Positions 34,301 to 43,694 of a stretch of DNA of 64,000 nt are shown here, piece after piece. The notes under the pieces are model-generated. The model made no database searches. It saw nothing but the letters and a program-made list of their open reading frames with translations, and was not told the origin of the DNA. The translations under genes were made by a program, and so were the position numbers. Numbering within the stretch: position 1 is the stretch's first letter; every line of letters begins with the position of its first letter. Origin of the DNA: Pyxidicoccus sp. MSG2 (lineage in GTDB: Bacteria > Myxococcota > Myxococcia > Myxococcales > Myxococcaceae); assembly GCF_026626705.1 (NCBI RefSeq), contig NZ_JAPNKC010000001.1, positions 11,680,001 through 11,744,000 on the forward strand, in the 5' to 3' direction.

Positions 34301-35913
34301 AGCACTTCACCCGGCTCGTGGAGGAGTTGCTCGACGGTGGAGTACCTCCGGAGCGGATCGCCTTCCTGGTGGGCCTGTCTCCCGGGGAGGAGCTGGATGG
34401 CGACCCGGTGGACCTGGCGCTGGCGTGGGGTTTCTACGCGCCGCTGTATCTGTCGCGTGCGCTCGCGGCGCGGGTGCCCGGGGTGGAGGTGGAGCTGACC
34501 TTCGTCACCGCTGGCGCCCAGGACGTGACGGGAGAGGAGCCGCTGTTCCCGGCGCGCGCGCTGGCGCTCGGGCCGTGCCGCGTGCTGCCACAGGAGCTGG
34601 GCCCCGCGTGGCGCTGCCGTGCGGTGGACGTCGTCCTCCCCGGGGAAGGGGTGCGGGCCGAGGATGCGCGGTGGGTGGAAGGGCTGGTAGCGGAGCTGGA
34701 GTCGGAGCCGTGCGACGCGGTAGTCGCCCTGCGCGCGGGCCGCCGCTGGGTGGAGGACTACGCCCCCACTTCGCTGCCCGAGCCGTCCAGCCCGCTGCCG
34801 CTCCGCCAGGGTGGCGTCTACCTCATCACCGGCGGACTGGGGCGCATCGGCCTGGGCATCGCCGGTCTGCTGGCGGCCGAGGTGAAGGCGAAGCTGGTGC
34901 TGCTGAGCCGCACCGCGCTGCCGGAGCGCGAGGCCTGGGAGGCGCGGCTCGCGTCGCATGGCGCGGAGGACGCCACGTCCCGGCTCCTCCTGCGGCTGCT
35001 GGAGCTGGAGCGCCAGGGCTCGGAGGTGCTCGTGCTGCGCGCGGACGTGTCGCGCGAGGATGACGTGCGGGCCGCGCTGGCGCGAGCGCGGGCCCGTTTC
35101 GGCCGCATCCACGGCGTGGTGCACTCGGCGGGGGTGGTGGGGCCGGACGCCCACGTCCTGGTGCAGGAGACGGACGCGGCCCGGTGTGGCGTGCAGTTCG
35201 ACGCCAAGGTCCGCGGCCTGCGCGTGCTGGCTCGGGAGCTGGAGGCGGAGCCGCCGGAGGTGGTGGTGCTGCAGTCGTCCCTGGCGGCGGTGCTGGGGGG
35301 CCTTGGCTTTTCGGCCTATGCCGCGGCCAACCTCTACATGGATGCCTTCGCCGCGCGGGAAGGACGGCGCGGCGGGACGCGGTGGCTCACCGTGGACTGG
35401 GACGGCTGGAGCGAGAGTCCTGGCCTGCTGGCGCTGACGATGGACGAGGGCCTGCGCGCGTTCCGGCGCATCCTCGCGGCGGGTGAGGGCGGCAGGTTCG
35501 TCGTCTCCACCGGAGACCTGGCGGCGCGGCGTGCTCGCGAGGCGCGGCCGGCGAAGGGGGCGACGGCGTCGAATGTCCCCGCCTCCACGCACGCCCGGCC
35601 GGCGCTGGCCACGCCGTACGTGGCGCCGCGCGACGCCATCGAGCAGCGGATCTGCGAGCTGTGGCAGGCGCTCTTCGGACTGGACCGCGTGGGCATTCAC
35701 GACAGCTTCTTCGAGCTGGGCGGGCACTCGCTGCTGGGCATGCAGATGGTCTCCCGGGTCAGAGAGGCCTTCGGCGTGGAGGTGTCGATCCGGGGTCTCT
35801 TCGAGACACCCAGCGTGGCGGGGGTTGCGATGGCGGTGCTTCAGGGCCGGGCGGCGCAGGCGGATGCCGGGCGGCTCGAGGAGCTGCTGGCGGAGCTGGA
35901 GGAGTCGCCATGA
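31375..35913 (+). CDS. Type I PKS module: KS-AT-KR-ACP
   Basis: A 1512-residue module that adds one malonate unit and reduces it to a beta-hydroxy acyl chain. The KS (1-430) has Cys182 in TACSTSL, His318 in EAHGTATPLGDP and His358 in KTNIGHL. The AT (~530-840) has Ser630 in GHSVGEY and HAFH, the malonyl-type selectivity motif. The KR starts near residue 1146 (TGGLGRIG) and keeps Ser, Tyr and Asn in the SSLAAVLGGLGFSAYAAAN stretch. The ACP Ser is 1452 (GGHSLLGMQ). No DH, ER or methyltransferase is seen. AGGAGG stands seven bases before ATG 31375. The stop overlaps the next start (ATGA at 35910). Confidence 0.95.
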
Positions 35914-38900
35914 GCGACCTGAGCCGGCGCCTGGAGAGCCTCTCTCCCGAGAAGCGCGAGCGGCTGCTGCGCAAGCTGCAGGAGGATGCAAAAGCCGCGG
36001 AGTCCCGGAATGGCATTCCGGCACGAGACCGCTCCCAGGCCGCGCCCCTGTCCTTCGCCCAGCAGCGGCTGTGGTTCATCGACAGGCTGCAGCCGGGGTT
36101 GGCGCTCTACAACCTGCCCATCGTGCTGAAGGTGGAGGGGGTGCTGGACGTCATCGCGCTCGACAAGAGCCTCCAGGCCCTGATTGCGCGCCACGAAGTC
36201 TTGCGGACCACCTTCGCGGAGGAGCCGGAAGGGCCGGTCCAGCGCCTCGCGCCCTCGCTGACGCTCCCGGTGCGGAGCGTGGACCTCCGCGGGCTGCCCG
36301 CGGCGGAGCGGGAGCCGGAGGCGCTGCGCCTGGCGCATGAGGAGCTGCGGCGTCCCTTCGATCTGCTCCAGGGGCCGCTGCTGCGCGCCACGCTGCTGCG
36401 GCTGGCCGAGCAGGAGCATGTGCTGGTGCTGGTGCTACACCACATCGTCTTCGACATCTGGTCGATGGGGGTGCTGGTCCGCGAGGTGCTGGAGCTCTAT
36501 GGCGCGCTCTCCCGGGGCGGTCAGCCCGCGCTCGCGCCGCTGCGGACGCAGTACGCGGACTGGGCGGCGTGGCAGCGGAGCGAGTCGCAGCGCGAAGCGC
36601 TGGAGTCGCAGCGCTCCTGGTGGAAGGAGCGGCTCGCGGGGCTGGAGCTGTTGGACCTGCCCGCGGATTGGCAGCGGCGTCCCGGGGTGGCCGCCCGGAG
36701 TGGCTCGCTCACCTTCCGGCTGACGCGAGAGCGCTGGGAGGCGGTGAAGACGCTGGCGCAGCGCGAGGGCGCCACGCCCTTCATGGTGTTGCTGGCCATC
36801 CTGGACGTCATGCTCTTCCGCTACTCGGGCCAGCCGGACGTGGCGGTGGGCACGCCCGTCGCGGGCCGCAACCGGCGCGAGGTGGAGGGGCTCATCGGCT
36901 TCTTCATCAACACGCTCGTCATGCGGACGGACCTGTCGGGTGACCCGAGCTTCCGGGAGGTGCTCCAGCGCGTGAAGGAGACGTGTGTCGGCGGGTATGA
37001 GCACCAGGACGTGCCGCTGGAGCACATCGTGGCGGCGCTCCAGCCCGGGCGAGATGCCGGGCAGACGCCCTTCTACCGGGTGTCCTTCAACTTCCAGAAT
37101 GCGCCCATGTCGCAGGTGCGCGTGCCCGGACTCACGCTGCGCCATCTGCACCTGGACACCGGGCTGGCGAAGCTCGACCTGAGCCTGCACTTCACGGAAG
37201 GGCCGGAGGGGCTGTCGTGCTTGTGGGAGTACAGCGCGGACCTGTTCGAAGCGGGGACGGTGGAGCGGATGGCGATGGGCTACCGGCGGGTGCTGGAGGC
37301 GCTGGTGGCGCGTCCGGAGACGCGGGTGGGAGAGGTGGAGCTGCTGGAGGAGGGAGAGCGGCGGCGGGTGCTGGAGGAGTGGAGCCGGGCGAAGAGGGAA
37401 GTGCCAGCGGGCGAGCGCGGGCACGCGCACTTCGAGGCGCAGGCGGAGGCGCGGCCGGAAGCGGTGGCGGTGGAGGAGGCGTCAGGACGCCGCACCCGCT
37501 ACGGGGAGCTGGAGGAGCGAGCCAACCAGCTGGCGCACCACTTGAAGGGGCTGGGAGTGGGCCCGGAGGTGAGGGTGGGGCTGTGCGTGGAGCGCTCGGC
37601 GGAGCTGGTGGTGGGGATGTTGGGGGTGCTCAAGGCCGAGGGGGCGTACGTGCCAATCGACCCGAGCCTGCCGGCGCAGCGGGTGGGGTGGATGCTGGAG
37701 GAGGCGGGCATCAGCGTGGTGCTGACGCAGCAGAAGCTGGCGGATGAGCTGGCCTGGCGTGGCGAGGTGTTGGTGTGCCTGGACACGGAGTGGGCGCAGG
37801 TGGCGGGGCAGCCCACGACGCGGCCGGGGTGGACGGGAGACGCGCGGAGCCTGGCGTACGTCGTCTTCACGTCGGGAAGCACGGGCCGGCCCAAGGGGGT
37901 GATGGTGAGGCACGGGGGCCTGGCGAACATGGCGAGCGCGGTGGCGCTGGGGCATGGGGTGGGGCCTGAAAGCCGGGTGCTGCAATTCGCGTCGCAGAGC
38001 TTCGACGCGTCGGTGGCGGAAGTCTTCTCGACGCTGGCTGCGGGGGCGTGCCTGTGCGTGGCGCCGAAGGAGGAGTTGCTGCCAGGAGGGCCGCTGGAAG
38101 AGACGGTGAAGCGGCTGGGAGTGACGGTGGTGACGCTGACGCCGTCGGTGCTGAGGCAGGTGAAGGCGGGAGGGCTGGAGGGGGTGAGGACGCTGATTTC
38201 CGCGGGAGAGGCGTGCCCGCCGGAAGTGGTGAGGAGGTGGGGAGAGGGGCGCAGACTCATCAACGCGTACGGGCCGACGGAAGTGACGGTGTGCGCGACG
38301 CTGACGCGGGGGGAAGTCAGCGCGGAGCGGGTGAGCATTGGAGAGCCGCTGCCGGGAGCGCGGGTGTACGTGCTGGACGAGAGCCTGAGGCCGGTACCCG
38401 TGGGAGTGGCGGGAGAGCTGTACGTGGGAGGCTCGGGCGTGGCGCGAGGCTACCTGGGCCGGCCGGAGTTGACGGCGGAGCGCTTCGTGCCGGACGCGTT
38501 TGGCACGGAGGAGGGAGCGCGGCTGTACCGCACGGGAGACGTGGTGAGGTGGGGGCCCCTGGGCGAGTTGGAGTACGTGGGCCGGCGTGACGGGCAGTGG
38601 AAGCTGCGGGGGATGCGGTTGGAGGTGGGCGAGGTGGAGGGGGTGCTGAGCGAGTGCCCCGGGGTGAGGGAAGCGGCGGTGGTGGTGAGGGAGGTGGAGG
38701 GGGACAAGCGGCTGGTGGCGTACGTGGCCGGGGAGGTGGAGGCGGGCCGGGTGCGCGAGTGGCTGCGAGGGCGACTGCCTGAGTACATGGTGCCGGCCAC
38801 GTACGTGGTGCTGGAGGCGTTGCCCCTGTCCACCAGCGGCAAGGTGGACCGCAAGAAGTTGCCGGAGCCGGAGGCGGAGCGAGCCGGAAGCAGCAGCGCC

Positions 38901-41900
38901 TACGTCGCCCCGCGCACGCCCATGGAGCAGATAGTCGCGGACCTCTGGGCGGGCCTGCTGCAGGTGGAACGCGTCGGAGCCCACGACAACTTCTTCGACC
39001 TCGGCGGCCACTCCCTCATCGCCACGCAGGTGGCGTCGCGCATCCATGCGCTGGTGCAGGTGGACGTTCCGCTCCAGGAAATCTTCGATGCGCCGACGGT
39101 CGAGAAGCTGGCCCGGCGCGTGGAGGAGGCCCGGTCGAAGGTCGACGGCGCGCGCCCGATACCGCCGCTGCTGCCCGCGAGCCGTGACGGAGGGAAGCCG
39201 CCGTTGTCCTTCGCGCAGCAGCGCTTGTGGTTCCTGGACCGGCTCGAACCCGGCAGCCCGCTCTACAACATCCCCGCCGCGGTGAAGCTCGCGGGACGCC
39301 TCGACGTGCAGGTGCTGGAGCGGTGCTTCGAGGAGATCATCCGCCGGCACGAAGTCCTCCGGACCACGTTCTCCCTGCGTGAGCAGGAGCCTGTCCAGGA
39401 GCTCCACTCCGGGGGGCGTCTGTCGATGCAGGTGCGCGACCTCCAGGACCTGCCCGCGCCCGAGCGCGACGCGGAGGTGCTGCGGCTGGCGGCGGAAGAG
39501 GCTCGCGCTCCGTTCGACCTGGCGCGCGGTCCACTGCTGCGCGCCCGGCTCCTGCGGCTGGGTGAGCACGAGCACGTGCTGGTGCTGGTGCTGCACCACA
39601 TCGTCTCGGACGCCTGGTCCACGGGCATCCTGCTCCGCGAGCTGGGAGCGCTCTACCCGGCGTTCTCCGCTGGCGCCCCGTCACCCCTGCCTGAGCTGTT
39701 CGTGCAGTACGCGGACTACGCGACCTGGCAGCGGAGCTGGCTGCGCGCGGAGACGCTGGAGTCGGAGCTGGCGTGGTGGAAGGGGCGGCTCGCGGGAGCG
39801 CCGGGGGTGATGGAGCTTCCCGTCGACAGGCCGCGCCCGGCCGTGCAGAGCCACCGGGGCGCGCACCAGGTGCAGCGACTGCCGCTGGCGTTGCAGGAGG
39901 AAGTCCGCCAGCTCGGTCGCCGCGAGGGAGTCACGCCCTTCATGGTGTTGCTGGCGGCCTTCGACGCACTGCTCTTCCGCTACGTGGGGCAGCAGGACAT
40001 CGTCGTCGGTACGGATGTCGCGGGTCGCAACCGGCGCGAGGTCGAGGGGCTGATTGGCTTCTTCATCAACCAGCTCGTGCTGCGCACGCAAGTTGAAGCG
40101 GGGCTCAGCTTCCGTGAGCTGTTGAAGCGGGTGAGGGACACCACGCTCGAGGCCTATGCGCACCAGGACGTGCCCTTCGAGAAGCTGGTGGAGGCGGTCA
40201 ATCCCGAGCGGAGCCTGGGACACTCGCCCATCTTCCAGGTGAAGCTGCTCCTGCAGAATGCGCCGGTACCCGAGCTGCGGCTGCCGGGGTTGACGCTCAG
40301 CGGGCTCGGCTTCGAGACGGGGACGGCGAAGCTGGACCTCATCGTCGCCCTCACGGAAGGGCCGGAGGGGTTGTCGTGCTTGTGGGAGTACAGCGCGGAC
40401 CTCTTCGAAGCGACGACGGTGGAGCGGATGGCGGCGGGCTACCGGCGGGTGCTGGAGGCGCTGGTGGCGCGTCCGGAGACGCGGGTGGGAGAGGTGGAGT
40501 TGCTGGAGGAGGGAGAGCGGCGGCGGGTGCTGGAGGAGTGGAGCGGGGCGAGGAGGGAAGTGCCAGCGGGCGAGCGCGGGCACGCGCACTTCGAGGCGCG
40601 GGCGGAGGCGCGGCCGGAAGCGGTGGCGGTGGAGGAGGCGTCGGGACGTCGCATCCGCTACGGGGAGTTGGAGGAGCGAGCCAACCAGCTGGCGCACCAC
40701 CTGAAGGGGCTGGGAGTGGGCCCGGAGGTGAGGGTGGGGCTGTGCGTGGAGCGCTCTGCGGAGCTGGTGGTGGGGATGTTGGGGGTGCTCAAGGCCGGGG
40801 GGGCGTACGTGCCCATCGACCCGAGCCTGCCGGCGCAGCGGGTGGGGTGGATGCTGGAGGAGGCGGGCATCAGCGTGGTGCTGACGCAGCAGAAGCTGGC
40901 GGATGAGCTGGCCTGGCGTGGCGAGGTGTTGGTGTGCCTGGACACGGAGTGGGCGCAGGTGGCGGGGCAGCCCACGACGCGGCCGGGGTGGAAGGGGGAC
41001 GGGCAGAGCCTGGCGTACGTCGTCTTCACGTCGGGAAGCACGGGCCGGCCCAAGGGGGTGATGGTGAGGCACGGGGGCCTGGCGAACATGGCGAGCGCGG
41101 TGGCGCTGGGGCATGGGGTGGGGCCTGAAAGCCGGGTGCTGCAATTCGCGTCGCAGAGCTTCGACGCGTCGGTGGCGGAAGTCTTCTCGACGCTGGCTGC
41201 GGGGGCGTGCCTGTGCGTGGCGCCGAAGGAAGAGTTGCTGCCAGGAGGGCCGCTGGAAGAGACGGTGAAGAGGCTGGGAGTGACGGTGGTGACGCTGACG
41301 CCGTCGGTGCTGAGGCAGGTGAAGGCGGGAGGGCTGGAGGGGGTGAGGACGCTGATTTCCGCGGGAGAGGCGTGCCCGCCGGAAGTGGTGAGGAGGTGGG
41401 GAGAGGGGCGCAGACTCATCAACGCGTACGGGCCGACGGAAGTGACGGTGTGCGCGACGCTGACGCGGGGGGAAGTCAGCGCGGAGCGGGTGAGCATTGG
41501 AGAGCCGCTGCCGGGAGCGCGGGTGTACGTGCTGGACGAGAGCCTGAGGCCGGTACCCGTGGGAGTGGCGGGAGAGCTGTACGTGGGAGGCTCAGGCGTG
41601 GCGCGAGGCTACCTGGGCCGGCCGGAGTTGACGGCGGAGCGCTTCGTGCCGGACGCGTTTGGCACGGAGGAGGGAGCGCGGCTGTACCGCACGGGAGACG
41701 TGGTGAGGTGGGGGCCCCTGGGCGAGTTGGAGTACGTGGGCCGGCGTGACGGGCAGTGGAAGCTGCGAGGGATGAGGCTGGAGGTGGGCGAGGTGGAAGG
41801 GGTGCTGAGCGAGTGCCCCGGGGTGAGGGAAGCGGCGGTGGTGGTGAGGGAGGTGGAGGGGGACAAGCGGCTGGTGGCGTACGTGGCCGGGGAGGTGGAG

Positions 41901-43619
41901 GCGGGCCGGGTGCGCGAGTGGCTGCGAGGGCGACTGCCCGAGTACATGGTGCCGGCCACGTACGTGGTGCTGGAGGCGTTGCCCCTGTCCACCAGCGGGA
42001 AGGTGGACCGCAAGAAGTTGCCGGAGCCGGCGGAGTCGGAGCGAGCCGGAAGCGCCAGCGCCTACGTCGCCCCGCGCACGCCCATGGAGCAGATAGTCGC
42101 GGACCTCTGGGCGGGCCTGCTGCAGGTGGAGCGCGTCGGAGTCCACGACAACTTCTTCGACCTCGGCGGCCACTCCCTCATCGCCACGCAGTTCATGTCC
42201 CGGATTGGCGCGCTCCTGGGACGGGAGCTCGCGCTGGCGACGATCTTCGAATGCCCTACGGTCGCGGCGCTCGCGGAGAAGCTGTCCGCGTCCGAGCTCG
42301 TGCAGGCGCAGTCCCTTCCGCCTGTCGTCCGCACCCCTCCCGTCGAAGAGCTACCGCTGTCCTTCTGCCAGGAGGTCTACTGGTCTCCCGAGCAGGGTGG
42401 TGCGGACAATCCCGTGAACTCCTCGCCGGTGCTGCTGCGCCTGAGCGGTGCGCTCGACGTGGAGTCCTTGCGGCGTGGCATCGAGGAGATCGTCCGTCGC
42501 CACGAGAGCCTGCGCACCTGCTTCCCGGTCGTGAACGGTGGGCCGGTGCAGCGCATCCTGTCCCCCGCGCCCCTGGCGATGGAGGTGGTGGAGCTCGGCG
42601 GGTCGTCAGCGGAAGGCAACGAGGCAGAAGCCCTGCGGCGCGCGCGGGAGGAGATGGGCCGCCCCTTCGATCTGGCGCACGGGCTGCTGCTGCGATGCCA
42701 GCTCTACCGCCTGTCACCCGCGGTGCATGTGCTGCTGGTCAACATGCACCACGCCATCACGGACTTCGTCTCGTTCTCTGTCTTCGCCACCGAGCTGGCG
42801 GTGCTCTACGCGGCCTTCCGCGAGGGCCAGCCGTCACCGTTGCCGGAGCTGCCCCTGCAGTATCAGGACTTCACGCGCTGGCAGCACGCCTGGCTGAAGG
42901 ACGGAGCACTGGAGCGGCTGCGCGAATACTGGGCCCGCACGCTGGCCGGGTCCACGGAGGACGTGCAGCTCCCCACGGACTTTCCGCGCCCCGCGCGGGA
43001 GAGCTTCCGCGGTGAGGGCCTGGACCTCGTCCTTCCTCCCGAGCTGACCCAGCGGCTTCGTGCGCTGTGCCGGCGCGAGGGCGTCACGCTGTTCATGCTC
43101 CTGCTCGCGGCCTTCCAGGTGCTGCTGGCGCGCCGCTCCGGCCAGAAGGACGTGCGCGTCGGTTTCGCGCACGCGCAGCGCCAGCGCCCGGAGCTGGATC
43201 GCCTCATCGGCATGTTCGCCGGCTATCTCGTCATCCGCACCGATCTTCAGGACAGCGGCACCTTCCGCGACGTGCTCGGCCAGGTGCGCGCCCGGTACCT
43301 GGAGGCCTTCGCCCACCAGGGGCTGCCCCACGCGGAGCTGGTCCGGCTGCTGCCGGAGCTGTGCCGCATCGGCTTCACCTTCTCCGACCAGGAGGGGCGT
43401 CCCACGGGAGTTGCCGGCCTGGACGTGCGGCCCCTCATGCAGACGCGGGGACGGACGCTCTACGACGTGAAGCTGGGTGTCTCGGATGGCCCCGCCGGGC
43501 TGGTCGCGACGCTGGAGTACAAGACCGAGCTCTTCCGCCCCGAGTCCGCCGCGACGCTGCTCGGCGACTGGGTGCGGCTGCTCGAGCACATCACCGCGGA
43601 CGCCGAGCTGCCCCTGTAG
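35910..43619 (+). CDS. NRPS: [C-A-PCP]-[C-A-PCP]-C, no thioesterase
   Basis: A 2569-residue synthetase that finishes the chain. After a short helical N-terminus come C (~47-463, HHIVFDI at 177), A (~507-987), PCP Ser1035, C (~1099-1517, HHIVSDA at 1229), A (~1561-2041), PCP Ser2089 and a last condensation-like domain (~2148-2569, HHAITDF at 2280). Both A domains give the same specificity residues, DAATIAAVCK, like the Phe pocket of GrsA but with Ala for Trp239, so a bulky aromatic substrate is inferred. There is no TE or reductase domain; the protein ends directly after the last C domain. I start at ATG 35910, with GGAGGAG upstream and four-base overlap with the PKS stop; the frame is open further upstream inside the PKS gene. 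Confidence 0.94.
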   Translation: MSDLSRRLESLSPEKRERLLRKLQEDAKAAESRNGIPARDRSQAAPLSFAQQRLWFIDRLQPGLALYNLPIVLKVEGVLDVIALDKSLQALIARHEVLRTTFAEEPEGPVQRLAPSLTLPVRSVDLRGLPAAEREPEALRLAHEELRRPFDLLQGPLLRATLLRLAEQEHVLVLVLHHIVFDIWSMGVLVREVLELYGALSRGGQPALAPLRTQYADWAAWQRSESQREALESQRSWWKERLAGLELLDLPADWQRRPGVAARSGSLTFRLTRERWEAVKTLAQREGATPFMVLLAILDVMLFRYSGQPDVAVGTPVAGRNRREVEGLIGFFINTLVMRTDLSGDPSFREVLQRVKETCVGGYEHQDVPLEHIVAALQPGRDAGQTPFYRVSFNFQNAPMSQVRVPGLTLRHLHLDTGLAKLDLSLHFTEGPEGLSCLWEYSADLFEAGTVERMAMGYRRVLEALVARPETRVGEVELLEEGERRRVLEEWSRAKREVPAGERGHAHFEAQAEARPEAVAVEEASGRRTRYGELEERANQLAHHLKGLGVGPEVRVGLCVERSAELVVGMLGVLKAEGAYVPIDPSLPAQRVGWMLEEAGISVVLTQQKLADELAWRGEVLVCLDTEWAQVAGQPTTRPGWTGDARSLAYVVFTSGSTGRPKGVMVRHGGLANMASAVALGHGVGPESRVLQFASQSFDASVAEVFSTLAAGACLCVAPKEELLPGGPLEETVKRLGVTVVTLTPSVLRQVKAGGLEGVRTLISAGEACPPEVVRRWGEGRRLINAYGPTEVTVCATLTRGEVSAERVSIGEPLPGARVYVLDESLRPVPVGVAGELYVGGSGVARGYLGRPELTAERFVPDAFGTEEGARLYRTGDVVRWGPLGELEYVGRRDGQWKLRGMRLEVGEVEGVLSECPGVREAAVVVREVEGDKRLVAYVAGEVEAGRVREWLRGRLPEYMVPATYVVLEALPLSTSGKVDRKKLPEPEAERAGSSSAYVAPRTPMEQIVADLWAGLLQVERVGAHDNFFDLGGHSLIATQVASRIHALVQVDVPLQEIFDAPTVEKLARRVEEARSKVDGARPIPPLLPASRDGGKPPLSFAQQRLWFLDRLEPGSPLYNIPAAVKLAGRLDVQVLERCFEEIIRRHEVLRTTFSLREQEPVQELHSGGRLSMQVRDLQDLPAPERDAEVLRLAAEEARAPFDLARGPLLRARLLRLGEHEHVLVLVLHHIVSDAWSTGILLRELGALYPAFSAGAPSPLPELFVQYADYATWQRSWLRAETLESELAWWKGRLAGAPGVMELPVDRPRPAVQSHRGAHQVQRLPLALQEEVRQLGRREGVTPFMVLLAAFDALLFRYVGQQDIVVGTDVAGRNRREVEGLIGFFINQLVLRTQVEAGLSFRELLKRVRDTTLEAYAHQDVPFEKLVEAVNPERSLGHSPIFQVKLLLQNAPVPELRLPGLTLSGLGFETGTAKLDLIVALTEGPEGLSCLWEYSADLFEATTVERMAAGYRRVLEALVARPETRVGEVELLEEGERRRVLEEWSGARREVPAGERGHAHFEARAEARPEAVAVEEASGRRIRYGELEERANQLAHHLKGLGVGPEVRVGLCVERSAELVVGMLGVLKAGGAYVPIDPSLPAQRVGWMLEEAGISVVLTQQKLADELAWRGEVLVCLDTEWAQVAGQPTTRPGWKGDGQSLAYVVFTSGSTGRPKGVMVRHGGLANMASAVALGHGVGPESRVLQFASQSFDASVAEVFSTLAAGACLCVAPKEELLPGGPLEETVKRLGVTVVTLTPSVLRQVKAGGLEGVRTLISAGEACPPEVVRRWGEGRRLINAYGPTEVTVCATLTRGEVSAERVSIGEPLPGARVYVLDESLRPVPVGVAGELYVGGSGVARGYLGRPELTAERFVPDAFGTEEGARLYRTGDVVRWGPLGELEYVGRRDGQWKLRGMRLEVGEVEGVLSECPGVREAAVVVREVEGDKRLVAYVAGEVEAGRVREWLRGRLPEYMVPATYVVLEALPLSTSGKVDRKKLPEPAESERAGSASAYVAPRTPMEQIVADLWAGLLQVERVGVHDNFFDLGGHSLIATQFMSRIGALLGRELALATIFECPTVAALAEKLSASELVQAQSLPPVVRTPPVEELPLSFCQEVYWSPEQGGADNPVNSSPVLLRLSGALDVESLRRGIEEIVRRHESLRTCFPVVNGGPVQRILSPAPLAMEVVELGGSSAEGNEAEALRRAREEMGRPFDLAHGLLLRCQLYRLSPAVHVLLVNMHHAITDFVSFSVFATELAVLYAAFREGQPSPLPELPLQYQDFTRWQHAWLKDGALERLREYWARTLAGSTEDVQLPTDFPRPARESFRGEGLDLVLPPELTQRLRALCRREGVTLFMLLLAAFQVLLARRSGQKDVRVGFAHAQRQRPELDRLIGMFAGYLVIRTDLQDSGTFRDVLGQVRARYLEAFAHQGLPHAELVRLLPELCRIGFTFSDQEGRPTGVAGLDVRPLMQTRGRTLYDVKLGVSDGPAGLVATLEYKTELFRPESAATLLGDWVRLLEHITADAELPL
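37193..39029 (+). repeat. Copy 1 of 1.84-kb near-identical direct repeat (module 5)
   Basis: It runs from the end of the C domain (TEGPEGLSCLWEYSADLFEA) through the whole A domain into the PCP (GGHSLIATQ). It is nearly base-for-base identical to 40352-42191; the offset is 3159 bases at the left end and 3162 at the right because the second copy has one extra codon near the A-PCP linker. Identity drops abruptly at both borders. This indicates a recent duplication or gene conversion. Confidence 0.95.
40352..42191 (+). repeat. Copy 2 of 1.84-kb near-identical direct repeat (module 6)
   Basis: Partner of 37193-39029. The extra codon changes the linker from PEAERAG to PAESERAG. The flanking C domains and the PCP end beyond GGHSLIATQ differ clearly between the two modules, so only the C-end/A/PCP-core block was copied. 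Confidence 0.95.
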
Positions 43620-43640
43620 GACGCCGCGAATTCCTCTGAC

Positions 43641-43657
43641 CCCGGCGCACCGCCGGG
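43641..43657 (+). terminator. Hairpin after the last NRPS gene
   Basis: CCCGGCG and CGCCGGG pair over seven bases around loop CAC, 22 bases after the NRPS stop. Only a short CTTTCC follows, not a proper U tract. It may attenuate rather than stop transcription into the downstream glycosyltransferase gene. Confidence 0.35.
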
Positions 43658-43694
43658 ACCGTGCCTTTCCCACCTGACGCCTGAGGAGCACTCG

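Noticed and set aside
35661..35909. Upstream extension of the last NRPS gene into the PKS
   Set aside because: It would overlap the PKS ACP in another frame. ATG 35910 with GGAGGAG and ATGA coupling is a far better start.
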